From Polymorphobacter fuscus (lineage in GTDB: Bacteria > Pseudomonadota > Alphaproteobacteria > Sphingomonadales > Sphingomonadaceae): DNA of 64,000 bases. The position numbers and the translations under genes are program-made. Under the pieces are notes generated by a model. The model saw only the letters and a list, made by a program, of their open reading frames with translations. It ran no database searches and was not told where the DNA came from. Of the stretch, positions 1 to 10,380 are shown one piece after another; within the stretch, counting starts at the first letter, position 1; the number at the start of each line of letters is the position of its first letter. The DNA lies in assembly GCF_011927825.1 (NCBI RefSeq), contig NZ_JAATJI010000001.1, forward strand, positions 1,674,001-1,738,000. Reading direction: 5' to 3'.

Positions 1-249
1 TTTGCCCGGCCGGGGTTCACCGCCGGTGCCAGCCTGGCCGTCGGCCGCGCCGAACAGGGCGGCGTCGCGGGGGCCGTCACGTCGATCAACGGATCATGCT
101 TCGTGCTGGCGCCCGCCATCGGCATTGGGCTGTACCAGCTGGGCCCCACCCTGCCCTATCTGCTCGGCAGCATTGCGCTGACGATTCTGCTGGTCTTTGC
201 CGCGGGCAACCGGGCGCTGCGCACCGTCACCATCCACGAGGACCAGTGA
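1..249 (+). CDS. MFS transporter, C-terminal end (partial)
   Basis: Frame 1 is open from the window edge to the TGA at 247-249 (82 residues visible). The piece has two hydrophobic helices (around SINGSCFVLAPAIGIGLYQL and LLGSIALTILLVFAAG) with an intervening short loop, as at the end of a 12-TM major facilitator. The motif G-x-x-G-A-V-T-S-I-N near the front resembles TM10-11 of drug/proton antiporters. The substrate cannot be told. The stop overlaps the next start (TGATG), so the downstream acetyltransferase is translationally coupled. Confidence 0.7.
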   Translation, partial: FARPGFTAGASLAVGRAEQGGVAGAVTSINGSCFVLAPAIGIGLYQLGPTLPYLLGSIALTILLVFAAGNRALRTVTIHEDQ

Positions 250-737
250 TGCACGACCTGACGCTGGTGCCGTTCCGCGATGACCTCGCCGGCGCCTTTG
301 CCGCGATCAACAGCGAATGGATCGCCGCCATGTACACGCTGGAAGCGACCGACCGCGACGTGCTCGGCAACCCGCGCGCCCGCATCATCGATGCCGGTGG
401 CGACATCCTGTTCGTCCGCGCCGGCGATGTCGGCATTATCGGCACCTGCGCACTGCGGCCGTCGGGGGGCGGGGCCTTCGAACTGACCAAGATGGGCGTG
501 CTGGCCGCGGCGCGCGGGCGCAAGGCGGGCGAATTCCTGCTCGCCGGGGCGATCGCACGGGCGCGGGACATGCAGGCCGAAGGCACGCTAACCGAGCTTT
601 ACCTGCTGACCAACAAGCGGTCGGAAGCAGCCATCCATTTGTACGAGAAGCTGGGGTTCGTGCACAGCGCCGACATCATGGCGCGGTTCGGCAGCGCCTA
701 TGCGCGCTGCGATGTGGCGATGGTGTTCCCCCTTTAA
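249..737 (+). CDS. GNAT family N-acetyltransferase
   Basis: 162 residues, starting at the ATG that overlaps the stop of the MFS gene; a longer in-frame reading from 96 would run through that transporter and is rejected. The GNAT fold is visible: a central strand ELTKMGVLAAARGRKAGEFLL containing the acetyl-CoA pyrophosphate loop (R/K-G-x-K-x-G-E around residues 85-92), followed by the LYLLTNKRSEAAIHLYEKLGF segment typical of motif B. It would transfer an acetyl group from acetyl-CoA to an amine; the substrate is unknown. It is the last gene before a palindromic repeat and the convergent ftsH gene. Confidence 0.8.
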   Translation: MHDLTLVPFRDDLAGAFAAINSEWIAAMYTLEATDRDVLGNPRARIIDAGGDILFVRAGDVGIIGTCALRPSGGGAFELTKMGVLAAARGRKAGEFLLAGAIARARDMQAEGTLTELYLLTNKRSEAAIHLYEKLGFVHSADIMARFGSAYARCDVAMVFPL

Positions 738-766
738 GGGCAGGCAGGGGCTGAGCCCCTGCACCC
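738..766. repeat. Dispersed GC-rich palindrome, copy 1
   Basis: The core is GCAGGGGC-TGA-GCCCCTGC, an 8-bp perfect stem with a 3-base loop, flanked by GGGCAG/CACCC. The same core recurs at 856-890 and 25747-25780. It begins right after the GNAT stop codon in the gap before convergent ftsH, so it may act as a terminator. Confidence 0.75.
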
Positions 767-855
767 CGTTGTTGGGTACGTGACCTTGTCGGGAATTGTG
801 GCTGCTCCCCTCCTTTCCTCAAGGAGGGGAGAGAAGACATGGGTCGGACAACAAA

Positions 856-890
856 AGGGTGCAGGGGCCACGCCCCTGCCTGCCGGAGGC
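856..890. repeat. Dispersed GC-rich palindrome, copy 2
   Basis: Sequence GGGTGCAGGGGC-CAC-GCCCCTGCCTGCCGGAGGC, written here in parts. It shares the stem and the right flank TGCCGGAGG with copy 3 and lies in the opposite orientation to copy 1 in the same gap. It sits directly upstream (plus-strand sense) of the ftsH terminator hairpin. Confidence 0.75.
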
Positions 891-922
891 AAAAAAAGGG
901 CCGCCCGTTGCCGGACGGCCCC
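891..922 (-). terminator. Rho-independent terminator of the ftsH operon
   Basis: On the minus strand GGGCCGTCC - GGCAAC - GGGCGGCCC forms a 9-bp stem with one G-U pair, followed directly by seven T residues. It lies about 20 bp downstream of the ftsH stop codon. Confidence 0.85.
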
Positions 923-939
923 TCATTCCTGTCCCAGGC

Positions 940-2889
<1,950 letters not shown>

Positions 2890-2952
2890 GAAATGACGGC
2901 TTTCTCGCAAAGGACTCGACCCTCAAGATAAGCGTCTTGCGCGCGCTTGCAA

Positions 2953-3951
2953 TCAGCCTGTGCGATTCTGCCTCGCCTGCGGTGCGATCCGTCCTGTTTT
3001 GCGGCGTGGCGGCGCCGGGTTGAACTGCCAGACGCGGCCGCCGCGGGCCTTGACGCCGGCCAGCGTCGCGGTGTCGCCGGCGGCGAGCCGGGCAACCAAT
3101 GTGGCGATCGCGCTGCCGTCGACATTGGCCGCAGGGTCGACCAGGACGATCGCGCGCAGCACCAGGCGGCGCACCAGTTCGTCGGGCAGGCCGGCAATAT
3201 CGAGCCCGACGCCGTCGCCGGCGACGGTCGCGCCGCCGGCCCAGGCACGGTCCGCCGCCCATTGCAGCGCCGCCTCGGCGGCGGCCAGATGCCGGGCCGA
3301 TGCCGCCAGTTGCACGGCGTCGGGGGCGTCGGCGCCGGCCAGCAGGGCGCGGACGCGGGCGCGTTCGAAGCGGCGATCGACATTCGATGGGTCATCGACC
3401 GCGGTCCAGCCGGCCGCGCTGACGATGGCGGCAAGATCGACGCGGCGCAGCGGCAGCAGCGGCCGGACCAGCGTGACGCCGGGACACAGCGGCCGGGCGG
3501 CGCGGATACCTGACAGGCCGGCGATGCCGCTGCCGCGCGCCAGCCGCATCAGCAGCGTTTCGGCCTGGTCGTCGGCATGATGCGCGGTCAGCAGCAGGCC
3601 GATGCCGGCGGCGGTGCACCAGCCGCCCATCAGCGCATAGCGCGCGGCGCGCGCCGCGCCCTGGACGCCGGCGCCGGGCTTTGGCGCCTCCCAGTCGAGC
3701 ACGGCATGGGGGATGCCGAGCGCCGCGCACAGGGCGGCAACGCCGGCGGCTTCGGCAGCGGATGCGGCGCGCAGGCGGTGGTCGACGGTCAGCGCGGATA
3801 CCCGGCCGGGAAAGGCATCGGTGGCCAGCTTGAGCAGCGCCAGGCTGTCGGGCCCGCCCGACACCGCCAGGGCCAGCGGTTCGCCGGGAGCCAGCGCCCG
3901 CCCGAGCGCTGCCTCCGTCAGTGTCCCGATATCGGGCCGGATATCGGGCAT
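2953..3951 (-). CDS. tilS: tRNA(Ile)-lysidine synthase TilS
   Basis: 332 residues. The N-type ATP pyrophosphatase P-loop SGGPDSLALLKLA is near residue 28, followed by the DHRLR and HHADDQAETLLMRLARGSG motifs that mark TilS. The enzyme attaches lysine to C34 of the CAT-anticodon tRNA-Ile, turning it into an AUA reader. A longer reading frame extends upstream but would overlap most of cpoB; the start MPDIRPD at 3951 lies 7 bp after the cpoB stop. The pairing tilS-ftsH behind cpoB is widespread in proteobacteria. Confidence 0.95.
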   Translation of the reverse strand: MPDIRPDIGTLTEAALGRALAPGEPLALAVSGGPDSLALLKLATDAFPGRVSALTVDHRLRAASAAEAAGVAALCAALGIPHAVLDWEAPKPGAGVQGAARAARYALMGGWCTAAGIGLLLTAHHADDQAETLLMRLARGSGIAGLSGIRAARPLCPGVTLVRPLLPLRRVDLAAIVSAAGWTAVDDPSNVDRRFERARVRALLAGADAPDAVQLAASARHLAAAEAALQWAADRAWAGGATVAGDGVGLDIAGLPDELVRRLVLRAIVLVDPAANVDGSAIATLVARLAAGDTATLAGVKARGGRVWQFNPAPPRRKTGRIAPQARQNRTG

Positions 3952-3958
3952 GCCGGCA

Positions 3959-4861
3959 TCACGCCGGGCATTTGGCGCGTTTGCGGGCCGCGGTAGCCTC
4001 GGCGGTCTGCGCCGGGGTGAGCTTTTCGCCATAGGCGCTATCGAGCTCGCCGAGCACGCGGCAGGCGTCGGTCGGCTTTTTGAGGCCGAACATGGCGTCG
4101 GCAAGGCCGAGCAGGCTGTCGGGCGCCTGGGCGCTGCGCGGCGCCGATTCATAGACCTTGAGGAAGGCGCGCGCCGCCTGGGCGTGCTGGTCGCGTTCGG
4201 CGTGGCTGCGGCCGAGCCAATATTGCGCCTGGGTCTGCCGGGTCGATTTCGGCCAGTCGGCGATGAACGCCGTCATCGCCGCTTCGGTCCCCGGCCAGTC
4301 CTTCGATGTGACATTGGCATAGGCCTGCTTCCATGCCGCGTCGGCAGTCGCTGCCTTGGGGGAGGATGCGGGCTTGGCGGGGGCGCGTGGCGGGGCTTCG
4401 GCGGGGAGTTCGGCGGCCGGTGCCGCGGGCGTACCGGGGGCGGTGCCGGGAGCCGTGGCAGGGCGGGCGCCGCCGGTTTCCAGCGCGCCCAGCCGGAATT
4501 CGACATCGGCGCGCTGCTTGGTCATCGCCTCATCGAGCTGGCGGAGCTTGAACTGGTTGGCCTCGACCTGGCCGGTCAGGGTGCGCAGCTGGCGTTCGAG
4601 CTCGCCGAGGCGATCGGTCAGGTCGGTCAGCGGTGCGGTGGCGGGGGTGCCGACGACGGGGGCCGGCGCCGCCGCCGGGGCGGTGATCTCGGGTTCGAAA
4701 TAGCGCGATTCGCCGCCGGGAAACACCTTGCGCTGGACGGCGCGCAGTTCCGATTCCAGCTTGCCGACGCGCTTGTCGATGCGGACGACATCGGTTTCCT
4801 GCGCCGCCAGCGGACTGGCGGTGACGAGGAGGAGAGGCAGCAACAACGCAAGGCAACGCAT
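3959..4861 (-). CDS. cpoB: Tol-Pal system coordinator CpoB (YbgF)
   Basis: 300 residues. A signal peptide (MRCLALLLPLLLVTASPLAA) ends near residue 20. It is followed by a coiled-coil trimerisation stretch (RIDKRVGKLESELRAVQRKV and DRLGELERQLRTLTGQV), a Pro/Ala-rich linker, and C-terminal TPR repeats including YWLGRSHAERDQHAQAARAF. CpoB acts in the periplasm, linking Tol-Pal outer membrane constriction with septal peptidoglycan synthesis. It is usually beside pal; here pal is absent from the window and the neighbours are a RodZ-like gene and tilS. Confidence 0.9.
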   Translation of the reverse strand: MRCLALLLPLLLVTASPLAAQETDVVRIDKRVGKLESELRAVQRKVFPGGESRYFEPEITAPAAAPAPVVGTPATAPLTDLTDRLGELERQLRTLTGQVEANQFKLRQLDEAMTKQRADVEFRLGALETGGARPATAPGTAPGTPAAPAAELPAEAPPRAPAKPASSPKAATADAAWKQAYANVTSKDWPGTEAAMTAFIADWPKSTRQTQAQYWLGRSHAERDQHAQAARAFLKVYESAPRSAQAPDSLLGLADAMFGLKKPTDACRVLGELDSAYGEKLTPAQTAEATAARKRAKCPA

Positions 4862-4867
4862 GGCAGG

Positions 4868-5758
4868 TCAGACTCCGGGGGCGGCGGGGCCGGCAGCGGC
4901 CGGCGAAACGGCAGCGGCGGGCGGGGCAGCGCGCGCCAGCAGGTCGGGGCCGGCGAGGCTGAGATCACGGATGGTTTCGACCGGGCCGCCGAGCGGCGGG
5001 ATGCGGCGGCCACCGACGGTGACCGCGAGCGCGCCGGCCTTGCCCGTCCACAGCAGCAGGCCGGGCCGGTCGGTGGGCACGGCGAAACTTTCGCCGTTCT
5101 TCAGGATGCCGATCTTGGCGCTGGTCTTGGTCGCGCGGTCGTAGATCTTGATCCACACATCCTCGGTGGCGGTCAGCACCACCGGCCCGGCGGCACCGGG
5201 GGCGACCGCGACAGCGGCGGGCGCGGCCGGATCGGGCATGGCGGCGGGCGCGGCCGGGTCAAGCACGGCGCCAGGGACGGGATCGGCGGCCGGCGCCTCG
5301 GTCACGGCCGGTGCCGGCACGGGGTCGGCGACGGCCACGACGGGGGCCGCCGACGGGACGGGATCGAACAGGCCCGCCCCCCAGGCCGACAGGGCGACGA
5401 TGATCAGCGCAATGACAGCGACGCTGGCAAGGACCAGCCGGCTCGACGGCACGCGGCGTTCGTCGAGCGGTTCCAGGCTGGGCACGCTCGGCACATGCGC
5501 CTGTTTGGACGTTTCGGCGCGGAACTGCGCCGCCATCGTTTCGGGGTCCAGCCCCACGGCGCGGGCGTAGGTTTTGACGAAACCGATGGTGTAGGGCAGC
5601 GCCGGCAGGCTGGCGTGGCTGTCGTCCTCGATGGCCTTGAGATGGCGCAACGGCACCCGGGTTTCGCGCGCCATGTCGACCAGGTCGATTCCGGCGGCCT
5701 GACGGGCTGCTGCCAGAATGGCTCCCGTCCGCTGGGCGCCGGGTTCGATCGCTTCCAC
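4868..5758 (-). CDS. RodZ-like helix-turn-helix membrane protein (DUF4115)
   Basis: 296 residues from a GTG start at 5758, chosen because GGAAAGGA lies 10 bp upstream; the frame is open further but has no better start. It has an N-terminal Cro/CI-type HTH (TGAILAAARQAAGIDLVDMARETRVPLRHLKAIEDD split over residues 10-45), then PYTIGFVKTYARAVGLDP typical of HTH_25. One membrane helix follows (VLASVAVIALIIVALSAWGAGLF near 150-172), then a Pro/Ala/Val-rich linker and a C-terminal beta domain (DVWIKIYDRATKTSAKIGIL). RodZ anchors MreB in rod-shape control. It is the first gene of the cluster and diverges from typA. Confidence 0.85.
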   Translation of the reverse strand: MEAIEPGAQRTGAILAAARQAAGIDLVDMARETRVPLRHLKAIEDDSHASLPALPYTIGFVKTYARAVGLDPETMAAQFRAETSKQAHVPSVPSLEPLDERRVPSSRLVLASVAVIALIIVALSAWGAGLFDPVPSAAPVVAVADPVPAPAVTEAPAADPVPGAVLDPAAPAAMPDPAAPAAVAVAPGAAGPVVLTATEDVWIKIYDRATKTSAKIGILKNGESFAVPTDRPGLLLWTGKAGALAVTVGGRRIPPLGGPVETIRDLSLAGPDLLARAAPPAAAVSPAAAGPAAPGV

Positions 5759-6028
5759 GACGGATATGTCCTTTCCAGCCGGCCGCTTATCGGGCGCCGG
5801 CCGCCAAATGCTGCGCGCATCGATGCCGCCGGGGCCGGTCGCTGTCAATGCGGTGCTGCGGCGAAACGCCCCGCGCCGAAGCCCGGGCGGAAACTGCCGG
5901 CCGCCCGCCGCCGGCGTCGCCAATATCACGCCGCTTCTTGTTGCGGCGCGACAAAGCGGCTATGGGGCCGCGCTTGTCAGGCAAGCGGGCGATGGGCCCG
6001 TGTCTTCGCCCAATCAGGATACGCTTCA

Positions 6029-7864
6029 ATGGCCTTGCGCAACATCGCGATCATCGCGCACGTCGATCACGGCAAAACCACGCTGGTCGACCAGCTGTTC
6101 CGCCAATCGGGAACCTTTCGCGACAACCAGCGCGTTGCCGAGCGCGCGATGGATTCGAACGACCTCGAAAAAGAACGCGGCATCACCATTCTCGCCAAGT
6201 GCACGTCGATCGAATGGACCGACAAGTCGAACAACGAGACGACCCACATCAACATCGTCGACACCCCCGGCCACGCCGATTTCGGCGGCGAGGTGGAACG
6301 CATCCTGTCGATGGTCGATGGCGTCGTGCTGCTCGTCGATGCCGCCGAAGGCCCGATGCCGCAGACCAAGTTCGTCACCGGCAAGGCGCTGGCGCTCGGC
6401 CTGCGCCCGATCGTCGTCGTCAACAAGATCGACCGCCCCGATGCGCGCGCCCAGGAAGTGCTCGACGAAGTCTTCGACCTGTTCGTGACGCTGGAAGCCA
6501 ATGACGACCAGCTCGATTTCCCGGTGATCTTCGCCTCGGGCCGCAACGGCTATGCCGGGCGCGACAGCGAGGTCCGGTCGGGCGACCTGACGCCGCTGTT
6601 CGAAACCATCGTCGCGCATGTGCCGCCGCCGGCCGCCGATGTGGATGGCGAATTCAAGATGCTGGTGTCGCTGCTCGACCGCGACAATTTCGTCGGCCGT
6701 ATCCTCACCGGCCGCATCCTGTCGGGCACGCTGCGGCTCAACACCCAGATCCGCGCGCTCAGCCCCGACGGCAAGGTCGTCGAGGAAGGCCGGGCGTCGA
6801 AGATCTTCGCGTTCCGCGGGCTGGAGCGCGTGCCGGTCGATGAAGCCAAGGCCGGCGACATCATCGCGCTGGCGGGTTTTTCGAAGGCGACCGTCGCCGA
6901 CACCATCGCCGACATCAGCGTCACCGAGCCGCTGCACGCCCAGCCGATCGATCCGCCGACGCTGAGCATGACCTTTGCGGTCAATGATTCGCCCTATGCC
7001 GGGCGCGACGGCTCCAAGGTCACCAGCCGGATGATCTCCGACCGCTTGCAGCGCGAGGCCGAAGGCAATGTCGCGGTCAAGGTCACCGAAAGCGCATCGA
7101 AGGATGCCTTCGAAGTCGCCGGGCGCGGCGAATTGCAGCTCGGCGTGCTGATCGAGACGATGCGCCGCGAAGGCTTCGAGCTGTCGATCAGCCGGCCGCG
7201 CGTCATCTATGGCACCGATGAAAACGGCAAGCGCACCGAGCCGTACGAAACCGTCGTCATCGACGTCGACGAGCAATATTCGGGCACCGTTGTCGAGAAG
7301 ATGGCGGGCCGCAAGGCCGAGATGACCGACATGCGCCCGTCGGGCGGCGGCAAGACCCGGCTGACCTTTTCGGCCCCTGCCCGCGGCCTCATCGGCTATC
7401 ACGGCGAATTCCTGTCGGACACGCGCGGCACCGGCATCATGAACCGGCTGTTCGAGAAATACGGCCCCTACAAGGGCAGTGTCTCGGGCCGCGGCAACGG
7501 CGTGCTGATCTCCACCGAGACCGGCGAGGCGGTCGGCTATGCGCTCGGCTATCTGCAGCCGCGCGGCACGCTGATGATCGAGCCGGGCGAAGCCGTCTAC
7601 CAGGGCATGGTCATCGGCGAGAATGCCCGCGACGAGGACCTGGAGGTCAACCCGCTCAAGTCGAAGGCGCTGACCAACTTCCGCGCCAGCGGCAAGGACG
7701 ACGCCATCCAGCTGAGCCCGCCCAAGCGGCTGACGCTGGAACAGGCGATCGCCTATATCGACGAGGACGAGCTGGTCGAAGTGACGCCGAACTTCATCCG
7801 GCTGCGCAAGATCCACCTCGACCCCAACGAGCGCAAGAAGGCGTCGCGCGCCAAGCGCGACTGA
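6029..7864 (+). CDS. typA: Ribosome-associated GTPase TypA/BipA
   Basis: 611 residues, matching the usual 605-615. It has the G1 motif AHVDHGKTT near residue 10, the switch II motif DTPGHADF and NKID for guanine specificity. EF-G-like domains II, III and V follow, with a C-terminal domain containing [17 protein letters not shown], a signature of TypA. It is a translational GTPase that binds the 70S ribosome and aids 50S assembly and stress growth. The start is the ATG giving [15 protein letters not shown]; a very long upstream open frame is the shadow of tilS, cpoB and rodZ. Confidence 0.97.
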   Translation: MALRNIAIIAHVDHGKTTLVDQLFRQSGTFRDNQRVAERAMDSNDLEKERGITILAKCTSIEWTDKSNNETTHINIVDTPGHADFGGEVERILSMVDGVVLLVDAAEGPMPQTKFVTGKALALGLRPIVVVNKIDRPDARAQEVLDEVFDLFVTLEANDDQLDFPVIFASGRNGYAGRDSEVRSGDLTPLFETIVAHVPPPAADVDGEFKMLVSLLDRDNFVGRILTGRILSGTLRLNTQIRALSPDGKVVEEGRASKIFAFRGLERVPVDEAKAGDIIALAGFSKATVADTIADISVTEPLHAQPIDPPTLSMTFAVNDSPYAGRDGSKVTSRMISDRLQREAEGNVAVKVTESASKDAFEVAGRGELQLGVLIETMRREGFELSISRPRVIYGTDENGKRTEPYETVVIDVDEQYSGTVVEKMAGRKAEMTDMRPSGGGKTRLTFSAPARGLIGYHGEFLSDTRGTGIMNRLFEKYGPYKGSVSGRGNGVLISTETGEAVGYALGYLQPRGTLMIEPGEAVYQGMVIGENARDEDLEVNPLKSKALTNFRASGKDDAIQLSPPKRLTLEQAIAYIDEDELVEVTPNFIRLRKIHLDPNERKKASRAKRD

Positions 7865-7871
7865 TACGCGC

Positions 7872-7897
7872 GGCGTCCGGCCCTTGCGCCGGACGCC
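7872..7897 (+). terminator. Hairpin downstream of typA
   Basis: GGCGTCCGGC - CCTTGC - GCCGGACGCC is a perfect 10-bp stem that begins 8 bp after the typA stop. The following sequence (GTTCGGGACGTTTCC) is poor in T, so it is either a weak intrinsic terminator or an RNA-stabilising 3' hairpin. Confidence 0.6.
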
Positions 7898-8035
7898 GTT
7901 CGGGACGTTTCCACGCCGGCGCTTTCTGCCGCCTGCGACACTTGCAAGGTTGCACAGCCCTGCGCTCGCCCTCATTTGATCGCCCACACGAAACGAGCGT
8001 GCGAAACCGGCACGCGAAACAATGGGGACGAACAG

Positions 8036-8650
8036 ATGGACGATGATGATTACGGCGCCGCCGCCCCGGCGCCGCATGTCGAGCCGATTCCGCAGAGCGA
8101 AGCCGAAGACGCCGTTCGCACGCTGATCCGATGGGCCGGCGACGACCCCGATCGCGAAGGGCTGCTGGAAACCCCGGCGCGGGTGGCGCGGGCCTATCGC
8201 GAATATTTCCGCGGCTATCAGGAAGACCCCGGGGTCCATCTTTCCAAGACCTTCGGCGAAGTCGGCGGCTATGACGAGATCGTCATCCTGCGCGATATCC
8301 CGTTCCAGTCGCACTGCGAGCACCACATGGCGCCGATCATCGGCAAGGCGCATATCGCCTATCTGCCGAACAAGCGCGTCGTCGGCATTTCCAAGCTGGC
8401 GCGGGTACTGCAGGGCTTTGCCAAGCGCATGCAGGTGCAGGAGCGGCTGACGGCGGAAGTCGCCGACTGTATCCAGAAGCACCTCGACCCGGTCGGCGTC
8501 GCAGTCGTCATCGAAGCCACCCATGCCTGCATGTCGGCCCGCGGCGTGATGACGGCCGGCGTGACCATGACCACCAGCCGGATGATGGGCGTGTTCCGCG
8601 AGGACGACCGCAGCCGCAAGGAAGTGCTGGCACTGATGGGCAAGGGTTAG
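8036..8650 (+). CDS. folE: GTP cyclohydrolase I FolE
   Basis: 204 residues. Zinc ligands are visible as C94 and H97 in QSHCEHHMAPIIGKAHIAYLP (given in part) and C165 in ATHACMSARGVM; the phosphate-binding motif GISKLARV follows the first. The enzyme converts GTP to dihydroneopterin triphosphate, the first step of folate synthesis. The start at ATG 8036 is preceded by GGGGACGAACAG; an upstream in-frame start at 7976 lacks a ribosome site. It is monocistronic, with hairpins on both sides. Confidence 0.97.
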   Translation: MDDDDYGAAAPAPHVEPIPQSEAEDAVRTLIRWAGDDPDREGLLETPARVARAYREYFRGYQEDPGVHLSKTFGEVGGYDEIVILRDIPFQSHCEHHMAPIIGKAHIAYLPNKRVVGISKLARVLQGFAKRMQVQERLTAEVADCIQKHLDPVGVAVVIEATHACMSARGVMTAGVTMTTSRMMGVFREDDRSRKEVLALMGKG

Positions 8651-8743
8651 AAGCCAGGTTCACGAACCGGGGCTGATTGCATTTTGCGCCTTTTCGGCGT
8701 AATGACACTGGGCAACTTCGGTGCAGTCAACGCATCGTCTTCT

Positions 8744-8780
8744 GGGCCTCGTCCATGCCAGTGGGCGAGGCCCAATCTTT
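8744..8780 (+). terminator. Probable terminator after folE
   Basis: GGGCCTCG (8744-8751) pairs perfectly with CGAGGCCC (8766-8773) around a 14-base loop, followed by AATCTTTT. It is about 95 bp after the folE stop. It has no T tract on the minus strand, so it points to termination of folE or of another plus-strand RNA. Confidence 0.6.
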
Positions 8781-8815
8781 TGGGGCGAGCGGTGCCAGCC
8801 GCCCGCCCCTGGCCG

Positions 8816-8896
8816 TTAGCCGCGCGCAGCCTTGATGATCGAAACCACCAGTGCTGCGAACGCGATCACGACCATCGCAACTTCATATACAGTCAA
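8816..8896 (-). CDS. 26-residue single-helix membrane peptide (possible Hol-Tox-like toxin)
   Basis: A TTG start at 8896 lies 8 bp after a perfect AGGAGG (8905-8910). The peptide opens with MTVYEVAM, continues as one hydrophobic helix (VVIAFAALVVSII) and ends with a basic tail KAARG before TAA. The opening MTVYE plus one helix and a charged tail is like the short putative holin-like toxins known from Firmicutes and other type I toxins; this similarity is from memory and at peptide scale could be chance. It stands alone between folE and the PuuD-like gene on the opposite strand. It could instead be a small membrane regulator. Confidence 0.55.
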   Translation of the reverse strand: MTVYEVAMVVIAFAALVVSIIKAARG

Positions 8897-8960
8897 TACA
8901 AACACCTCCTTCTGACGACGGATTGACGCCGGCTGCCAGGCCGGCGCGTGCCGTCGAAGG
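8897..8960 (-). promoter_or_regulatory. Folded leader that may hide the ribosome site of the small peptide
   Basis: Reading the minus strand, CGACGG (8951-8956) can pair with CCGTCG (8916-8921). Inside this lies a perfect hairpin CGCCGGC-TGCCAG-GCCGGCG (8927-8946, plus-strand spelling). CCTTC (8956-8960) could extend the outer stem onto GAAGG (8908-8912), which overlaps the AGGAGG. Such sequestration of the Shine-Dalgarno is common for type I toxins. Whether CCTTC is transcribed depends on the start site. Confidence 0.4.
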
Positions 8961-8962
8961 TG

Positions 8963-8990
8963 TTGATAGCAAATGGTCCGAGGTTGTCAT
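8963..8990 (-). promoter_or_regulatory. Candidate promoter of the small peptide gene
   Basis: On the minus strand ATGACA (8985-8990) and TATCAA (8963-8968) are separated by 16 bp, matching TTGACA at 5/6 and TATAAT at 4/6. A start near 8955 would give a leader of about 60 bases. Confidence 0.35.
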
Positions 8991-9095
8991 CGCCATGCCC
9001 GTTTCGGCGTGGGAATGCGGACATGTGCCGCGCTTAACAATTGCGGGTTCACCGCCTATAGCCGGGTCGACAGGTTTTCAGGGGGCGCGACCGGC

Positions 9096-9677
9096 ATGGC
9101 CAATATTCTCGGCAATCTCAATCGATCGCTGCTGCTCGGCGGGGTGTTGCTGGCGCTGGCGATTGTCATTCTCAATGGCAATGCGCTCGACCTGAACTGG
9201 GTCAACGCCTTCCTGCGCTTCCTCCATGCGCTGGTCGGCGTCGTCTGGATCGGGTTGCTCTATTATTTCAACTTCGTGCAGATCCCGACGATGCCCAAGG
9301 TGCCGGCCGAGCTGAAGCCCGGCATCACCCGCTATATCGCCCCCGAGGCGCTGTTCTGGTTCCGCTGGTCGGCGCTCGCCACCATGGTCATCGGCCTTGC
9401 CATCGCCGGCGCGCCGCAGCAGCAATATCTGGTCGAGGCGCTGACCTTCCAGGAAGGCTATCGCAACATCGGGCTGGGCATGTGGCTGGGCATCATCATG
9501 GCCGCCAATGTCTGGATGTTCATCTGGCCGAACCAGAAGATCGCGCTGGGGCTGGTCGACGCGGATGCCGATGCCAAGGCCAAGGCCGGCAAGACGGCGA
9601 TGCTGTTCAGCCGCACCAATTTCGTCCTCAGCTTCCCGATGCTCTATTGCATGGTGACGCGCGGCGTCCTCGGCTGA
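9096..9677 (+). CDS. PuuD-like (urate hydroxylase N-terminal type) membrane protein
   Basis: 193 residues with about four or five membrane helices, including LLLGGVLLALAIVILNG, FLHALVGVVWIGLLYYFNFVQ, LATMVIGLAIA and LGMWLGIIMAANVWMFIWP. The helix motif HALVGVVWIGLLYYFNF and the WPNQK turn are typical of the PuuD_N (DUF989) family, in which a membrane domain can precede a cytochrome c in urate-oxidising enzymes. Here there is no CxxCH cytochrome domain, so urate oxidation is not supported and the role is open. It is preceded by CAGGGGG. Confidence 0.75.
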   Translation: MANILGNLNRSLLLGGVLLALAIVILNGNALDLNWVNAFLRFLHALVGVVWIGLLYYFNFVQIPTMPKVPAELKPGITRYIAPEALFWFRWSALATMVIGLAIAGAPQQQYLVEALTFQEGYRNIGLGMWLGIIMAANVWMFIWPNQKIALGLVDADADAKAKAGKTAMLFSRTNFVLSFPMLYCMVTRGVLG

Positions 9678-9741
9678 CCGGCAACCGGGCGGCTGCGGCA
9701 GGCGTTGGCATTTGGCCGATGCGGCACGACGGGATGACATC

Positions 9742-10380
9742 ATGACTCACGCCATTTTCGACGCCGCCTTCGCGGCCTGCCCGCTGATCGCCGTGCTGGG
9801 CGGTGTGCGCCCCGATGAAGTGGTGGCGGCTGGGGAAGCGCTGGTGGCCGCCGGCATCCATATCCTGGAAGTGCCGTTGACCACCCCCGATGCCTATGAA
9901 TCGATCACCCGACTGTCGGCGCTGGCGAGTGACAACATCATGATCGGCGCCGGCGGTGTTCTCGATATCGACAGCGTCCAGCGCGTCGTGGCTGCCGGCG
10001 GCGGCATGGTCGGTTCGCCCGGCACCGATGCCGCGATCATCGCCGAAACGGTGGCGGCGGGCCTGGCGGCAGTGCCCGGCATCTTCACCCCCAGCGAAGC
10101 GATGACGGCGATTGCGGCAGGGGCCGATGCCTTGCGCTTTTTCCCCGCCGAGGCCGGATCGCCGGCGGTGGTCAGGGCGCTGCGCAGCGTGTTGCCGCGC
10201 ACCGTGCCGCTGCTCGCCATGGGCGGAATGACCGCGGACGGGATCGGTGCCTGGTCGGCGGCCGGCGCCGATGGCTTCGTGATCGGCACGGCGATGTTCG
10301 GGCCGGGGATGACGACCGACGACATGGGCGCAGCGGCGGCGCGGCTGGTCGCGGCAATGGCGGCCGAGCGCGATCAGTGA
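9742..10380 (+). CDS. KDPG/KDPGal aldolase-fold protein with altered active site
   Basis: 212 residues with the layout of Eda/DgoA: PLIAVL near 14-19, ILEVPLTTPDA with the conserved Glu at 43, and GAG-GVL at 69-74. The family normally has LRG, GAGT, TPN and a Schiff-base Lys in KxFP. Here these read LGG (G20), GAGG (G72), SPG (92-94) and RFFPAEA (R132). The loss of the lysine and of the other ligands argues against classic aldolase chemistry. The start is ATG 9742; a TTG ten codons earlier is less likely. The 3' end overlaps the dnaE2 end by 7 bp, tail to tail. Confidence 0.8.
   Translation: MTHAIFDAAFAACPLIAVLGGVRPDEVVAAGEALVAAGIHILEVPLTTPDAYESITRLSALASDNIMIGAGGVLDIDSVQRVVAAGGGMVGSPGTDAAIIAETVAAGLAAVPGIFTPSEAMTAIAAGADALRFFPAEAGSPAVVRALRSVLPRTVPLLAMGGMTADGIGAWSAAGADGFVIGTAMFGPGMTTDDMGAAAARLVAAMAAERDQ

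Noticed and set aside
3713..6028. Upstream extension of the typA frame
   Set aside because: It crosses tilS, cpoB and the RodZ-like gene; TypA homology starts at MALRNIAII.
8744..8780. Hairpin considered as terminator of the small minus-strand peptide gene
   Set aside because: The T tract is on the plus strand only, so it fits folE better.
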